A stretch of 64,000 nucleotides of DNA from NCBI RefSeq assembly GCF_027158485.1, contig NZ_JAMKYJ010000006.1; one strand, 5' to 3'. The DNA is from Oxalobacter formigenes. GTDB taxonomy: Bacteria > Pseudomonadota > Gammaproteobacteria > Burkholderiales > Burkholderiaceae_D. Positions 1 through 9,146 of this stretch are shown in pieces. Numbering within the stretch: the first letter of the stretch is position 1; each line of letters starts with the position of its first letter. The position numbers and the translations under genes were made by a program. Under the pieces are notes generated by a model, which was not told the origin of the DNA, made no database searches, and saw nothing but the letters and a program-made list of their open reading frames with translations.

Positions 1-20
1 AATGCTCGGTATGTTTGCCA

Positions 21-2564
21 TTAGTAAGCCCCCGCTGCCCGACTTGCGCCGAAGTTCCGCATGATCGCTCTGGATACCGGCCCATCGTTTTCGATGTCTC
101 TTGTGACGATATTGACAATCATCGTGTTGCCATCAAAATGCGCACTGGATGAAGAGACTTCCTGTTTTGTTCCTTCGTTTCGATGATTGATTTGAATACT
201 CATTTTGTTACTACCTCCCAGCGCGTCATTCGGCACAATGGATCCGCTGTTATTTGGCACGAATAATTCAGGCCCACGCTCACCGACCAGATATGTCTTT
301 CCACCTGATACGGAGCCGCCGGATGCTCTGGCACCATCAATCGCACTGTATCCGAGCGTATCGTACCAATCCGCTGGCTGTGCCGCATCACCAAAAAATC
401 CACCAAAAGCAGAACCAAGAGCAGACGTCAATCCATCTGCAAGCCCTGAAATCATTTTTTGAGCCTGAATACGGACGAGCCCAGCCAGAACAGACTCAAC
501 AAGATCCCCGAAAGAGATTTTTCCGGTTGTCACGAATTGCACGATAGCGTCTTCCGCCCCTTTGAAAGCATCCTTGAGTGTATCCCCCACCTGTTTTCCG
601 ACATTTCGCGCGGTTTCTCCGTATTCTGTAACGGCCATTTGCATGTTGACCCACGGATCGTTTTCACGCTGATATTTCATATTTGCCATTTGGATTGCAA
701 CGGTCTTTGCTGCCTCGGCCTGATCGTACAGAGCTTTGACATTCGCTTCATGAGCTGCTTTCTGCTCACCTGACAATGTCAGCCCTTTTTTACCGATTTC
801 TTCATTGACCTTGCGAATACGTTCCTGTACTTCCAGATCAATGTTTCTTGCCGCAGTCAGCTTTTCTGTTTCGAGCGACGTCTTGCCAATCAGATCTATT
901 TCGAACTGACGATTCGCATTATCGGTTTTCATGTCGAACGCAAATTCATCGACACGAGTTCCAAATTTTTTGACGACATTGATCTGTCTGATTTTTTCAG
1001 CTAACTCATCGACATACCGACCCTGCTCGACGTACTGTGCTTTCTGTTCAGCACTCAAGACCGGTAACTTCGATGAAATACGAGACTGATCAGACAATTT
1101 CCCCAGCGTGACATCAAATTCAGCTATAGCTTCTTTCGATGACTTTACACGCCTTTCAAATCGCTCGAAATTATTGATTGCAAAGTTCATGTCGGCAGCG
1201 GTACGCTGCATCGACTGCATTCCGGTTGTGAACGGATCTGATTTCTCGGCTTTCCCCTGAAATTTCTTGACGAGAGCGGCGCGACGTTTCTGATAGGCCT
1301 CCAACACCTGATTATATTCAGCCGATCCTTTTGCAAGCCCACGGGCAGCTTTCTGGAATGCTTCGTTTTCCTTTTCAAGTTCCGTTGACAGCGATGCACG
1401 CTTACTGTTTTCGATATATGTTTTTCGGTCTTTATAGGCAGCAATACTTTCTTTGTTTGCTCTGGCATTTTCTGCCTTGGCGATCGTATTGTTTTTAATC
1501 TCATCCGTTTCCTTGCGCATGGCCTGAACGTTTTGTTCAAGTTTGGCAATAATGTCGCGTTGGGAATCGGTTGTATTGCGTCCACTATCGTAGGCATCCC
1601 TGGCGCTTTTCAAGGCAGCTTCCATTTGTGCCAATTGCTGTGACTTTGTGTCCTGACGTCCCCAGTTCAACAATGCCTGCCAGCTCTCCTGAATGGATTT
1701 TGTCACACCTTTCCAAGCCGCCTCGATCCAGCCAAGATTTTCAACCATCTCACCGGCCCGGGAGCGCATCGTATCGGCAAACGTATCAACCGCCTTTTTA
1801 ATCGCTTCCTGCTGTTTTCCTTGTTCAACCAGTGACTCGATATGCTTGTATACGTCCAGCGTTAAAAAGTTGTATTCATCGTCCAGCTTTTGGATGGCTG
1901 CCAACGGATCTTTAGCCAGCGAAACGAAATCCTCGACTACCTTTTCAACGCTTTTGCCTGCGACAGAAACAGCATCAACAACGCCACGCATTGCCGTTTC
2001 CAACGTTTCAGCACCAAATAAACCCGTCGATGCGAGCGCTATGGCGGCATCGCGTGCTGTTCCATATTTCCCAGTCAGCTCACCTATGCGACCGGCCATA
2101 TCGGCAATATCGTCTGGTGTCAAACCAAGGATGCCACCGTTTTTTGTATTTGCGCCCGATAACGCTGCAATCTGGGATCTGGCCTCATAAACTGCATATC
2201 CCAGACCGGCTATAGCAGCCGTCGCCAAAGTTACAGGATTGATAATCGATGCAATATAACCGCCCATTGCCCTCAATGCCGGGCCAATACCACCGAACAT
2301 GTCTTTCAACTGTCCACCCTGTTGTAACAGTACCGTCAAAGGTTTCTGTCCACCCTGGAGCGACACAAAGATATCGGTAAACTGGGCAGGAACCCCACGC
2401 AATGCAAACGCATATTGCTTTGCCGACATACCACCTGCACCAAAACTTTGAGATGCAATAGCAGCATGTTGTTGTGCCGCCTGACTTGCTTCTGCCAGAT
2501 CGCGTTTATAACCGCTGGCATCAACCGACAATGTAGCAACAAGATCGCCGAGTTTACCTGCCAT
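21..2564 (-). CDS. Phage tail tape measure protein (lambda gpH-like)
   Basis: 847-residue protein that sets tail length and is packed inside the siphovirus tail tube. The N-terminal 100 residues have the prophage tail-length (TMP_2) pattern with FALRGVPAQFTDIF and a Gly/Ala hydrophobic stretch. The middle is long Lys/Glu-rich helical, coiled-coil-like sequence. The end carries the lambda-type C-terminal signature ASGGSVSGG...YLVGERGPELFVP. The start overlaps the end of the tail chaperone extension by 11 bases, and AAAGAGG precedes the ATG. It is the last gene before the window edge; later tail and lysis genes must lie further left. Confidence 0.95.
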   Translation of the reverse strand: MAGKLGDLVATLSVDASGYKRDLAEASQAAQQHAAIASQSFGAGGMSAKQYAFALRGVPAQFTDIFVSLQGGQKPLTVLLQQGGQLKDMFGGIGPALRAMGGYIASIINPVTLATAAIAGLGYAVYEARSQIAALSGANTKNGGILGLTPDDIADMAGRIGELTGKYGTARDAAIALASTGLFGAETLETAMRGVVDAVSVAGKSVEKVVEDFVSLAKDPLAAIQKLDDEYNFLTLDVYKHIESLVEQGKQQEAIKKAVDTFADTMRSRAGEMVENLGWIEAAWKGVTKSIQESWQALLNWGRQDTKSQQLAQMEAALKSARDAYDSGRNTTDSQRDIIAKLEQNVQAMRKETDEIKNNTIAKAENARANKESIAAYKDRKTYIENSKRASLSTELEKENEAFQKAARGLAKGSAEYNQVLEAYQKRRAALVKKFQGKAEKSDPFTTGMQSMQRTAADMNFAINNFERFERRVKSSKEAIAEFDVTLGKLSDQSRISSKLPVLSAEQKAQYVEQGRYVDELAEKIRQINVVKKFGTRVDEFAFDMKTDNANRQFEIDLIGKTSLETEKLTAARNIDLEVQERIRKVNEEIGKKGLTLSGEQKAAHEANVKALYDQAEAAKTVAIQMANMKYQRENDPWVNMQMAVTEYGETARNVGKQVGDTLKDAFKGAEDAIVQFVTTGKISFGDLVESVLAGLVRIQAQKMISGLADGLTSALGSAFGGFFGDAAQPADWYDTLGYSAIDGARASGGSVSGGKTYLVGERGPELFVPNNSGSIVPNDALGGSNKMSIQINHRNEGTKQEVSSSSAHFDGNTMIVNIVTRDIENDGPVSRAIMRNFGASRAAGAY

Positions 2565-2952
2565 TTTTTACCTCTTTCAGTTTTTTATCGAACACTTCCA
2601 ATGCTGCCAGTTCCATTACCCGAATGCGTTTAAACATTTCGGGTTTATCAGGTATTTCCATCAATCGCATTGCTGTTTCCAGCGCCGGATAAGACAGCCC
2701 AACATGGAAACAACCCGAGAGGCCGTTCGACATCATCCATTGAGTTTCAAGCGATAGAAACAGGCCGACTGTTTCCATGTTTTCCGGCCACACAAGAAAG
2801 TCATCGGCATCCTGCCGGATATTTTGCTGGGCCGCCTTGATGACTTCATCGGGCGCACCGGCGGCAACAAGAGAGGCAATGACGTCATCATCAACACTGA
2901 TAACCTGATTGCTCTCTCCCGCCCAATAACGTGCCGCCTCAATCAGTTTTTT
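2554..2952 (-). CDS. Tail assembly chaperone frameshift extension (gpT-like, DUF1799)
   Basis: About 130 codons with no good start of their own: a stop codon lies at 2953-2955 and the first in-frame GTG (2793) is already inside conserved sequence. The frame reads LIEAARYWAGES... up to VWPENMETVGLFLSLETQW, the DUF1799 pattern of proteins found between gpG-like and tape measure genes. It should be made only as a -1 fusion with the preceding chaperone, giving a product of about 238 residues like lambda gpGT. The last bases overlap the tape measure start. Confidence 0.8.
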   Translation of the reverse strand, partial: KKLIEAARYWAGESNQVISVDDDVIASLVAAGAPDEVIKAAQQNIRQDADDFLVWPENMETVGLFLSLETQWMMSNGLSGCFHVGLSYPALETAMRLMEIPDKPEMFKRIRVMELAALEVFDKKLKEVKNGR

Positions 2953-3269
2953 TCACGTGCCTTGAAAATGGTTGACCAGTAATAATGGCCCAGTGCCTGC
3001 AAAGCCTGCGGAATTTTCAAAAGCGCCGTTTTATTGGCTGAGTTGTAAGGCAATTCGTTTCCGGATGAATCAACAAGGCCGGACCAGCCGATCAGCATTT
3101 CATTCATGACCTCGGCAATGGACTTCGTTTGCAAATCGTTCAACCGGTCGAAATCGCACCGCAAAAATTCGGCCATAAAATCCGACTGGTCGAATTTGCC
3201 TTGTTCATTCGGAATATCGACAATAATCTTGACTTTGTATGTCGGTGTTAAAGCGAGTTTAAACGCCAT
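2943..3269 (-). CDS. Phage tail assembly chaperone (gpG-like)
   Basis: 108 residues, MAFKLALTPTYKVKI..., between tail tube and tape measure genes, the standard place for the tail chaperone that coats the tape measure protein before tube polymerisation. It ends at a TGA directly behind a slippery heptamer, so part of the product should continue into the DUF1799 frame. The start is 9 bases from the end of the tail tube gene, preceded by AAGGGGAAATC. The family call rests mostly on position and on the frameshift. Confidence 0.8.
   Translation of the reverse strand: MAFKLALTPTYKVKIIVDIPNEQGKFDQSDFMAEFLRCDFDRLNDLQTKSIAEVMNEMLIGWSGLVDSSGNELPYNSANKTALLKIPQALQALGHYYWSTIFKAREKN
2946..2952 (-). other. 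Programmed -1 ribosomal frameshift site (A AAA AAC)
   Basis: On the minus strand the upstream frame ends GAA AAA AAC TGA. The heptamer A-AAA-AAC is a canonical X-XXY-YYZ slippery sequence set directly before the zero-frame stop. Slipping by -1 continues as CTG ATT GAG into the open DUF1799 frame. Position and arrangement match the G/GT frameshift of lambdoid tails. I did not identify a downstream pseudoknot. Confidence 0.85.
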
Positions 3270-3278
3270 GATTTCCCC

Positions 3279-4211
3279 TTATTTCACAGTAATACTGATT
3301 TCATCATTTCCCTCATCCGGAATCAGGGAAAGCGACACAGACAACATGGCGTTACCATCCTCGTCCTTGTACGACGGACTGTAAATCTGCGCTTTTGGTG
3401 CAGAAATGACCACGATATTGCCGGCAACCGTGCCATGCGTCATGGACACAGATCCGGTATCTCCATCGGCAATCGTCTGATACCAGTTTTTTGTTGCGAT
3501 ACTGTTCAGCTCGAAGGTGACAGATCCGGTTGGTTTGCGGTTCGTGATTTCAACACTGGACGCGCCGATCAGCTCCCGATAAATGACATCGTTGGCGACA
3601 TCAACAGAAAATTCAGACATCGGCGCGGTTTGCCCATGTAATGACCAGACCGGTGTATTCAACGTACTGGCAACCTTCGGCACCTGAAATGCCGAATAAT
3701 CCACACTGGACGGATTGGATGTATCAGTCGGTTCGGTGTATTTCCCGGTAAACTTGAATTTCATTTTCGGGATACCTTTTGGGGACAACTCAAACGAGAC
3801 AGTCCCGCGACATCCGCTCATCTTGTGTAACAAACCGTCAAGATAATAAAAAATCGTTACAGACGGAATATTGTCGGTAACCGGTTTATAGACCACATCC
3901 GTCGATTCCGTTACTGTTTCGCCAAAGGCACAGGCTTTCAGTAATGGCCCCCATGCCGGAGCAACACCCGCCGTTCCGGAGCCGGTCAGCTCGACATCGA
4001 ATTCAAGTTCTGACTTAACCGATGCAAGCAATTGCTCCGATGCTCCCAAATAGGGACGTTGCAAGTCCCTGTCGACAAATTCCGCCGACATCATGTTGGG
4101 AGAAATTCCACTGCACAAAATCGCGTTGGCCGCCCCTGTTGGTGTCGGATCGACACCATACGTCGTTTCTGTTTTCGCCAGAATCAACGCATTACGCATT
4201 CTTTTTGCCAT
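3279..4211 (-). CDS. Phage major tail tube protein (lambda gpV-like)
   Basis: 310 residues from MAKRMRNALILAKTETTYG. The N-terminal pattern (ETTYGVDPTPTGA, later ILCSG, VDRDLQRPYLG) is typical of the siphovirus tail tube family that forms the hexameric tube. An upstream ATG at 4334 would add 41 residues running into the preceding gene and has no ribosome site, while 4211 has AAGGAAAAAGCT before it. Directly downstream are the chaperone genes, as expected for a tail cassette. Confidence 0.85.
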   Translation of the reverse strand: MAKRMRNALILAKTETTYGVDPTPTGAANAILCSGISPNMMSAEFVDRDLQRPYLGASEQLLASVKSELEFDVELTGSGTAGVAPAWGPLLKACAFGETVTESTDVVYKPVTDNIPSVTIFYYLDGLLHKMSGCRGTVSFELSPKGIPKMKFKFTGKYTEPTDTSNPSSVDYSAFQVPKVASTLNTPVWSLHGQTAPMSEFSVDVANDVIYRELIGASSVEITNRKPTGSVTFELNSIATKNWYQTIADGDTGSVSMTHGTVAGNIVVISAPKAQIYSPSYKDEDGNAMLSVSLSLIPDEGNDEISITVK

Positions 4212-4224
4212 AGCTTTTTCCTTT

Positions 4225-4632
4225 TTAAAGATTATTCGGGTTTGTTCTGTACAAAACCGAATAATGAGACTGCACAAAACAGCCATCAGACGGACGTTCG
4301 GCATATTTCGGCTCATCTGAACCGGTTTCTGCAATCTCGATAATGCCCGGGATCGGAGCCGTCATCAGGGCAGAATGGATGATCCCCATCAGGTCATCCG
4401 CTGCCACTTCCGGATTTTCACAACGACAAATAACCGTGATCCTCAAATCCATTGTCCTATCGATTGCCCCGATCATTCTGTCGTTTACCGTCTCGTCTCC
4501 ACGATGGACAACGACAACCGGCGTTTCTTCTGCGCTGTACGCTTTTACAAGAGACCGTTCGACATGCTCGATCCCGTCTGTTGCATTCAGTAACGCAATG
4601 ACTGCCGACATGATTTCTTCACGTTTTGTCAT
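4225..4632 (-). CDS. Phage tail terminator-like protein (gpU-like)
   Basis: 135 residues, MTKREEIMSAVIALLNA..., with the alternating strand pattern VVVVHRGDE and MDLRITVICRC usual in tail terminator or tail completion proteins. It lies between the head-tail joining gene (4-base overlap) and the tail tube gene, where lambda has gpU. Its expected role is to stop tube polymerisation and give the surface that docks on the head. The call relies on size, order and fold pattern, not on catalytic motifs. Confidence 0.65.
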   Translation of the reverse strand: MTKREEIMSAVIALLNATDGIEHVERSLVKAYSAEETPVVVVHRGDETVNDRMIGAIDRTMDLRITVICRCENPEVAADDLMGIIHSALMTAPIPGIIEIAETGSDEPKYAERPSDGCFVQSHYSVLYRTNPNNL

Positions 4633-4934
4633 GGCAAGACCTCCAGCATCACCGTAGAAAATTCGCCATCCGCATCCTGCATGGGTGGACGGGTCAGTTT
4701 GTAGGCTGTCCCGTCAATCCGGATGACGTCACCCCTTTTGAGGGTGACGGCACTGGTGAGATATTCGATTGAATAATCCGTTGCCTTGACGAAATCATCC
4801 ATATCCAGAACATCCGGACGTTTCAGACCGACTTTGAATGTCATACCGTTCCCGTTCGGTAACTGGAAAGTTGCCGTTTTCAGCATGCCATGCACCGAAC
4901 CGATGGCTTCCCATATTTCGTCAGGCAACCCCAT
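4629..4934 (-). CDS. Phage head-tail joining protein (gpFII-like)
   Basis: 101 residues with strand-rich segments (GMTFKVGLKRPDVL, VTLKRGDVIRIDGTAYKL) of the kind seen in small head-tail connector proteins. It overlaps the DUF2190 gene stop by one base (TAATG arrangement) and the tail terminator start by four, so it is translationally coupled on both sides. Size and place match lambda gpFII-type joiners. A different connector protein of the same region cannot be excluded. Confidence 0.6.
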   Translation of the reverse strand: MGLPDEIWEAIGSVHGMLKTATFQLPNGNGMTFKVGLKRPDVLDMDDFVKATDYSIEYLTSAVTLKRGDVIRIDGTAYKLTRPPMQDADGEFSTVMLEVLP

Positions 4935-5284
4935 TAAAATGCCCCGTTCAGCCGAATAGTCGCACTCGTCTGTCCGGACGTCTTTGCAATCAGGAACACA
5001 CCGATTTTTGGATAGGCAACCGGCGTTTGGGCGCCATCATTCGCTGCCGATGTCACCTTCTTGTCCGTATTGTTCCAGTAAGCAGCCGCGCCAACGGTGG
5101 CCGTGTCGGTACTGACGGCCGCCAGTTCATAGACACCATGCAAGTCAAGAACAACGTCTGCGTCGGATGCCGCGTCTGTCAAAGCAACACCGAACAGCGT
5201 GCCGACAAGCGCGCCATCACCACTGGACAGGGCATAAGGGGCTGGGACCTTGACGGTCTTGCCACTCGCAATCATGTTTTTCAT
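4934..5284 (-). CDS. DUF2190 family capsid-associated protein
   Basis: 116 residues starting MKNMIASGKTVKVPAPYALSSGD, with the DUF2190 pattern: an N-terminal VxVPAP...SGDGALVG...FGVAL segment, then GVYEL, and a conserved AYWNNTDKKVT. Members sit next to major capsid genes and are thought to act as capsid decoration or stabilising proteins. The longer frame to 5497 runs into the capsid gene region and lacks a ribosome site, while 5284 is preceded by AAAGGATATATGT. Confidence 0.85.
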   Translation of the reverse strand: MKNMIASGKTVKVPAPYALSSGDGALVGTLFGVALTDAASDADVVLDLHGVYELAAVSTDTATVGAAAYWNNTDKKVTSAANDGAQTPVAYPKIGVFLIAKTSGQTSATIRLNGAF

Positions 5285-5366
5285 ACATATATCCTTTAAA
5301 AAAAGACGGTGGCCGAAACCACCGTCAAAACCACACAGGGAAAGATTTTTCAAACTGTCGTGCCGC

Positions 5367-7403
5367 TTATGCCGCACCGTTATTTTTGTAAAGACCACGC
5401 CAGTCGATGGCCTTGGCTGCAAAAACAAGACGCGCCTTGATCTGCAATCCGTCCACTTCGAATCCCTGTTTCTGTTCGGTAAACAGGCCGTTTTCACCTT
5501 CCAGATAGGCGTATTCGATTGTATCTACCATGTTCGGCGAAGCCGACATATACCAGGAATTTCCAATAATTCGCGGATCGACGATCACTTCCAGCGAGGT
5601 ATTGAATTTCGGATTGATATTGACTGATGCGGCCGCGACGAATTCGGCTGACGTGTACTTGTTTGCCAAACCTTCGTTATCAGGGCCGACAATCAAATAA
5701 GCCGGTGTCAGGTTCAGATAACCATCTTTCAGGTCTTTCTGTTTTCTCATCATTGCCCTGGCTGCTGTCAGGGACGTGTCACTGATCGCCGTTCCGGTAC
5801 TGGTCAGATTTTTATGGTCAGAATCGAACAGGGCTTTTCCGTCGGCCATATTCGGATTACCGGTCAAAATACCGTACACAATGTCTGATTCTTTTTGCGC
5901 TGCCTTATTCGCAAAAATGCGTGGAATACGGTCAAAGGCGTTCAGATCATCATTGACCAGCGTTTCCATCGTGATTGGAATAATCCGGCCATATTTGACG
6001 AGTGCATATTTCTCTGCACTTTCTCCCATAGTCGCCATTTTGTATTCTTCACCTTCGGTCACCTTTTCAAATCCACTCATGTCGGACAATTGAACACGGG
6101 CAACCTGTTTGAAATCCGGCGCGGTTGACCGGGTACAAAACGGCGTGAATGTTTTTGGCGCGGCATCATAGACCCGTCGCAAGGTGCGCCCGACTGTATT
6201 GCCAAGCACTTCCGGGAAGTCGCTGGTCGAGTTCATACCCGCACGCACACGCAGGTTTTGATCCACGTTCAATGCAATGGACGCGATTTCATGACGGGCA
6301 AATCCGGCAACCTTGCCGCCACCAGCTTCAATCGCAGCACGTGCCATGTCAATCAGGTTCATGCCCCGATACTGTCTTGCCCGTTCGATCTGATCCTTGT
6401 CCGTCAGGGCATTTGGATTGGCTCGCAAAAGAATGGCATCCGACATGGCCGCACGGCGAATATCCGTCTGATCTTGTACGGTAACAATATGTGCCGGACT
6501 GATAGTCGCACCAGACCCAGCAGATCGCTTGTGCAATTCGTTCAGACAGGCCATGCCTGCATCTTTTCCATCCATATCCCGATTATTGATCAATGCATCG
6601 GCAAAGCCCGGTTCCAGCCCAGCCATCCGGACAGCATCACGGATAGCCGTTTGGCGTTCCGCTTCCATTCGCATCCCTTCTGCACGAGCCGCTTCAATTT
6701 GTGCCTGGTTATCCTGTGGCACAACAGGTGCAGCGACAGGCGCGCCACTGCGGGTTCCTTCATTTGCTTGAGGCATATTGTTTCCTTTTTCAGTGTTCAC
6801 GGCAGGTGCCGCAAGTTGACGTACAAAAAAATGGCATGGCGTTGTGGCCATGCCGGGTTGCTGGTCTGGCTGGCTTCGGGTGCCAGCGCCCCCATCCGCT
6901 GGAACCGTCACCAGCGACAATTCCAGCGGTTCCCAGTCTGTTGCCCGATAAATCCAGTCTTCTCCATCCTTTTCTGGCGGGATCATCTCGATGGAATGGA
7001 TGGCATAACCAACCGAAATATTCCGGATAATGCCTTCCTTAACGTCCTGCCAAATCGCATTCACTTCTTCCCGTTTCGAGAATCGAGCAGTCGCAATGCC
7101 CTGACCATTTTCGATAGATGCTGATTCCACAACGCCGAGTTGGTCGGACAAGTCATAGCGACAATGACTGTTCAGAAATGGTGCCCTTCCTGATGTCAGT
7201 CGTTCCATTCGTACACATTCCGGGCTGACAGGCAGTTCTTCCACATAAAAACGTCCTCGCATGTAGTCGTACCGTCGAACCTTGCCTCCTGTCGTCCAAA
7301 CCAGATTACACGTCCGGTTTTCATCGTTGATTGTCCCAACTGATGCGGCTCTGGTCTGCATCGGTAGGTCCGTCATTCCTTCTTTATTTGCCTGCTTTGG
7401 CAT
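5367..7403 (-). CDS. Prohead protease / major capsid protein fusion
   Basis: 678 residues. The first ~190 resemble S78-type prohead serine protease: SGRAPFLNSHCRYDLSDQLGVV, then ISVGYAIHSIE and WEPLELSLVTVPAD. A linker of charged, helix-rich sequence (about 200-300, scaffold-like) leads to an HK97-type major capsid domain with TSDFPEVLGNTVGRTL, KTFTPFCTRS, RIPRIFANKAAQKESDIVYGIL and a C-terminal RLVFAAKAIDWRGLY. The start at 7403 has GGGAGAAACAG; an upstream in-frame ATG at 7433 lacks one. The expected maturation is self-cleavage that releases the coat domain. Such fusions are known in prophages. Confidence 0.88.
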   Translation of the reverse strand: MPKQANKEGMTDLPMQTRAASVGTINDENRTCNLVWTTGGKVRRYDYMRGRFYVEELPVSPECVRMERLTSGRAPFLNSHCRYDLSDQLGVVESASIENGQGIATARFSKREEVNAIWQDVKEGIIRNISVGYAIHSIEMIPPEKDGEDWIYRATDWEPLELSLVTVPADGGAGTRSQPDQQPGMATTPCHFFVRQLAAPAVNTEKGNNMPQANEGTRSGAPVAAPVVPQDNQAQIEAARAEGMRMEAERQTAIRDAVRMAGLEPGFADALINNRDMDGKDAGMACLNELHKRSAGSGATISPAHIVTVQDQTDIRRAAMSDAILLRANPNALTDKDQIERARQYRGMNLIDMARAAIEAGGGKVAGFARHEIASIALNVDQNLRVRAGMNSTSDFPEVLGNTVGRTLRRVYDAAPKTFTPFCTRSTAPDFKQVARVQLSDMSGFEKVTEGEEYKMATMGESAEKYALVKYGRIIPITMETLVNDDLNAFDRIPRIFANKAAQKESDIVYGILTGNPNMADGKALFDSDHKNLTSTGTAISDTSLTAARAMMRKQKDLKDGYLNLTPAYLIVGPDNEGLANKYTSAEFVAAASVNINPKFNTSLEVIVDPRIIGNSWYMSASPNMVDTIEYAYLEGENGLFTEQKQGFEVDGLQIKARLVFAAKAIDWRGLYKNNGAA

Positions 7404-7464
7404 CTGTTTCTCCCAAAAAAATAACCCGGACAAGCCGGGCTTTTATTCTCACAATTCAAATACC

Positions 7465-8916
7465 TTATGAATCCTCTGTTTTCATGACATCCGTTATCTT
7501 GATCAACCTCTCCGATACCGCTGCATCCGAATCAAACAATATCCCCGCGTCGGCATACTGCTGGCGTTCGGCAATGATTTCAGCCAGAACGGCATCGGGG
7601 TCACCACCCAATTCCCTGATACTTTCTGATACGGATTTCATCCCTGCCCGTTGCGCTTCTTTTGCAGCCATAACATCCTTGACCGGATCAACCCAGGCCT
7701 TTTTAGGCATCGTCACTGACATTCGTGATGGTTTTCCTCGCAAAGCGCCAGATAGAATGGCTGATTTCTGCCATGCCCAGCAAATCGGGTTAATGAGCAT
7801 CGGCACCAGCGCAAGCCACTGTTCGGCATTGATAATTTGCCTAAACTCCACCAGACCGGCACGGTAAGACGAATAATTGAACTTCGATAAATCGCCAGTC
7901 ATCTGCGAATACATCACGCCCATACCGGCGGCAATGGCGTGCAATTGGGTGTTGGTATAACCTTCATATCCCCCCGATTGTGACGGTGAAGCAAATTCGA
8001 TGGCATCCGCATTGTCGATTCTCGTTATCATGCCGGGGGCGAGTGTTTCCGTCCGTTGTCCTGATGCCGTTTTACCCTGTTGGCCAACATTCAAACCGCC
8101 ATTGTCCGAGCGAATGAATACGGCGAAACAGGCTTCTATCTTTTTGCGAACCAGTTCGGCTTGTTCGTAATCGGCCACATCACGCAAGCGCATGAGCGCC
8201 ACGGCTAATTCAGACATTCCTCTGACCTGCGATGCCCGTTCTTTCCGGTAGTAATGGAGGATATATCTGGCCGCCACCCTGATGCTGTCCATCCCGTTTT
8301 TCCAGCTCATTCCGGCAATCTCTCCCGGATGAGTCTGGAAAAGCCAATACGCACAGCGCCTGCCTGAACGGTCAAACTCCACACCGGCAATCACGAAATG
8401 CCCGTTATCCAGTTCACCTATTTTGCTTGTATCGAGATGATCAGCTTCGAGGACTTGCAACTGTAACGGAACTGACAATCCCTCATAAAGCCCGGTATGA
8501 TGCAGGCGAATCAGCACTTCACCATCGGTATAACGATGACGTACAGCCAATTCCAGCAATCCATTGAAATTCAGTTGCCCGTCATAATCACACTGATCAC
8601 ACCATGCTTCCCACAATCCGTTATCCGGAGCTTTAACCGTTATACCGTCCCCGATTGTATTAGCCACCAGCGCACGAATGGCCGACCGTCCATATTCGTT
8701 GTTTCGGACAATATCCCGTCCTCTGGCACGAATACGGGACAGTTGCGGCGCAATTTCAGCATTGGCACTGCCGTTTGTAGCGTGCCATCCAGCTGTTCGT
8801 CTGCCAACCTTGCCCGCATCGTATGATCTGGCCATATTCAGAGACATACGCGCATACGCCCGGCGAACGGCAGCAGCGGGCGACACGTATTCAACCATTC
8901 GATCTATCCAGTTCAT
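7465..8916 (-). CDS. Phage portal protein, lambda family
   Basis: 483 residues of the lambda gpB-type portal family: MNWIDRMVEYVSPAAAVRRAYAR at the N-terminus, then RARGRDIVRNNEYGRSAIRALVANTIGDGI, a conserved block shared by this family, and LTGDLSKFNYSSYRAGLVEFR. It forms the dodecameric DNA gate at one capsid vertex, bound by terminase during packaging. The gene starts 3 bases after the gpW-like stop and lies just before the protease-capsid fusion, the usual head operon order. Confidence 0.95.
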   Translation of the reverse strand: MNWIDRMVEYVSPAAAVRRAYARMSLNMARSYDAGKVGRRTAGWHATNGSANAEIAPQLSRIRARGRDIVRNNEYGRSAIRALVANTIGDGITVKAPDNGLWEAWCDQCDYDGQLNFNGLLELAVRHRYTDGEVLIRLHHTGLYEGLSVPLQLQVLEADHLDTSKIGELDNGHFVIAGVEFDRSGRRCAYWLFQTHPGEIAGMSWKNGMDSIRVAARYILHYYRKERASQVRGMSELAVALMRLRDVADYEQAELVRKKIEACFAVFIRSDNGGLNVGQQGKTASGQRTETLAPGMITRIDNADAIEFASPSQSGGYEGYTNTQLHAIAAGMGVMYSQMTGDLSKFNYSSYRAGLVEFRQIINAEQWLALVPMLINPICWAWQKSAILSGALRGKPSRMSVTMPKKAWVDPVKDVMAAKEAQRAGMKSVSESIRELGGDPDAVLAEIIAERQQYADAGILFDSDAAVSERLIKITDVMKTEDS

Positions 8917-8919
8917 CCG

Positions 8920-9138
8920 TTAATCCCTCGAAAATATTGCCAGCGCTGCCGGTCCCCTGTTACTGTTTCCGCCCGATATCAAGCCGCTGGCGGTCAGCTC
9001 GCTGCGCATCAGGTTCCTCACCCGGAGCAGTTCATCCATCGAGCGATACCGCACCCGTTTTCCGCCGTAATCCACTTCCAGCAGACCATTTGCCAGTGCT
9101 TTTTCCACTGCATTGAATTGTTCAACTGTGAATGCCAT
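8920..9138 (-). CDS. Head-tail joining protein (gpW-like)
   Basis: 72 residues, MAFTVEQFNAVEKALANGLLEVDYGGKRVRYRS..., in the gpW pattern: an N-terminal helix, a short beta hairpin with GGKRVRYRSMDEL and a second helix. It sits between the terminase large subunit and the portal gene, exactly as W does in lambda. Its role is to close the portal after packaging so the tail can attach. AGGGGGATAA before the ATG is a strong ribosome site. Confidence 0.8.
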   Translation of the reverse strand: MAFTVEQFNAVEKALANGLLEVDYGGKRVRYRSMDELLRVRNLMRSELTASGLISGGNSNRGPAALAIFSRD

Positions 9139-9146
9139 TTATCCCC

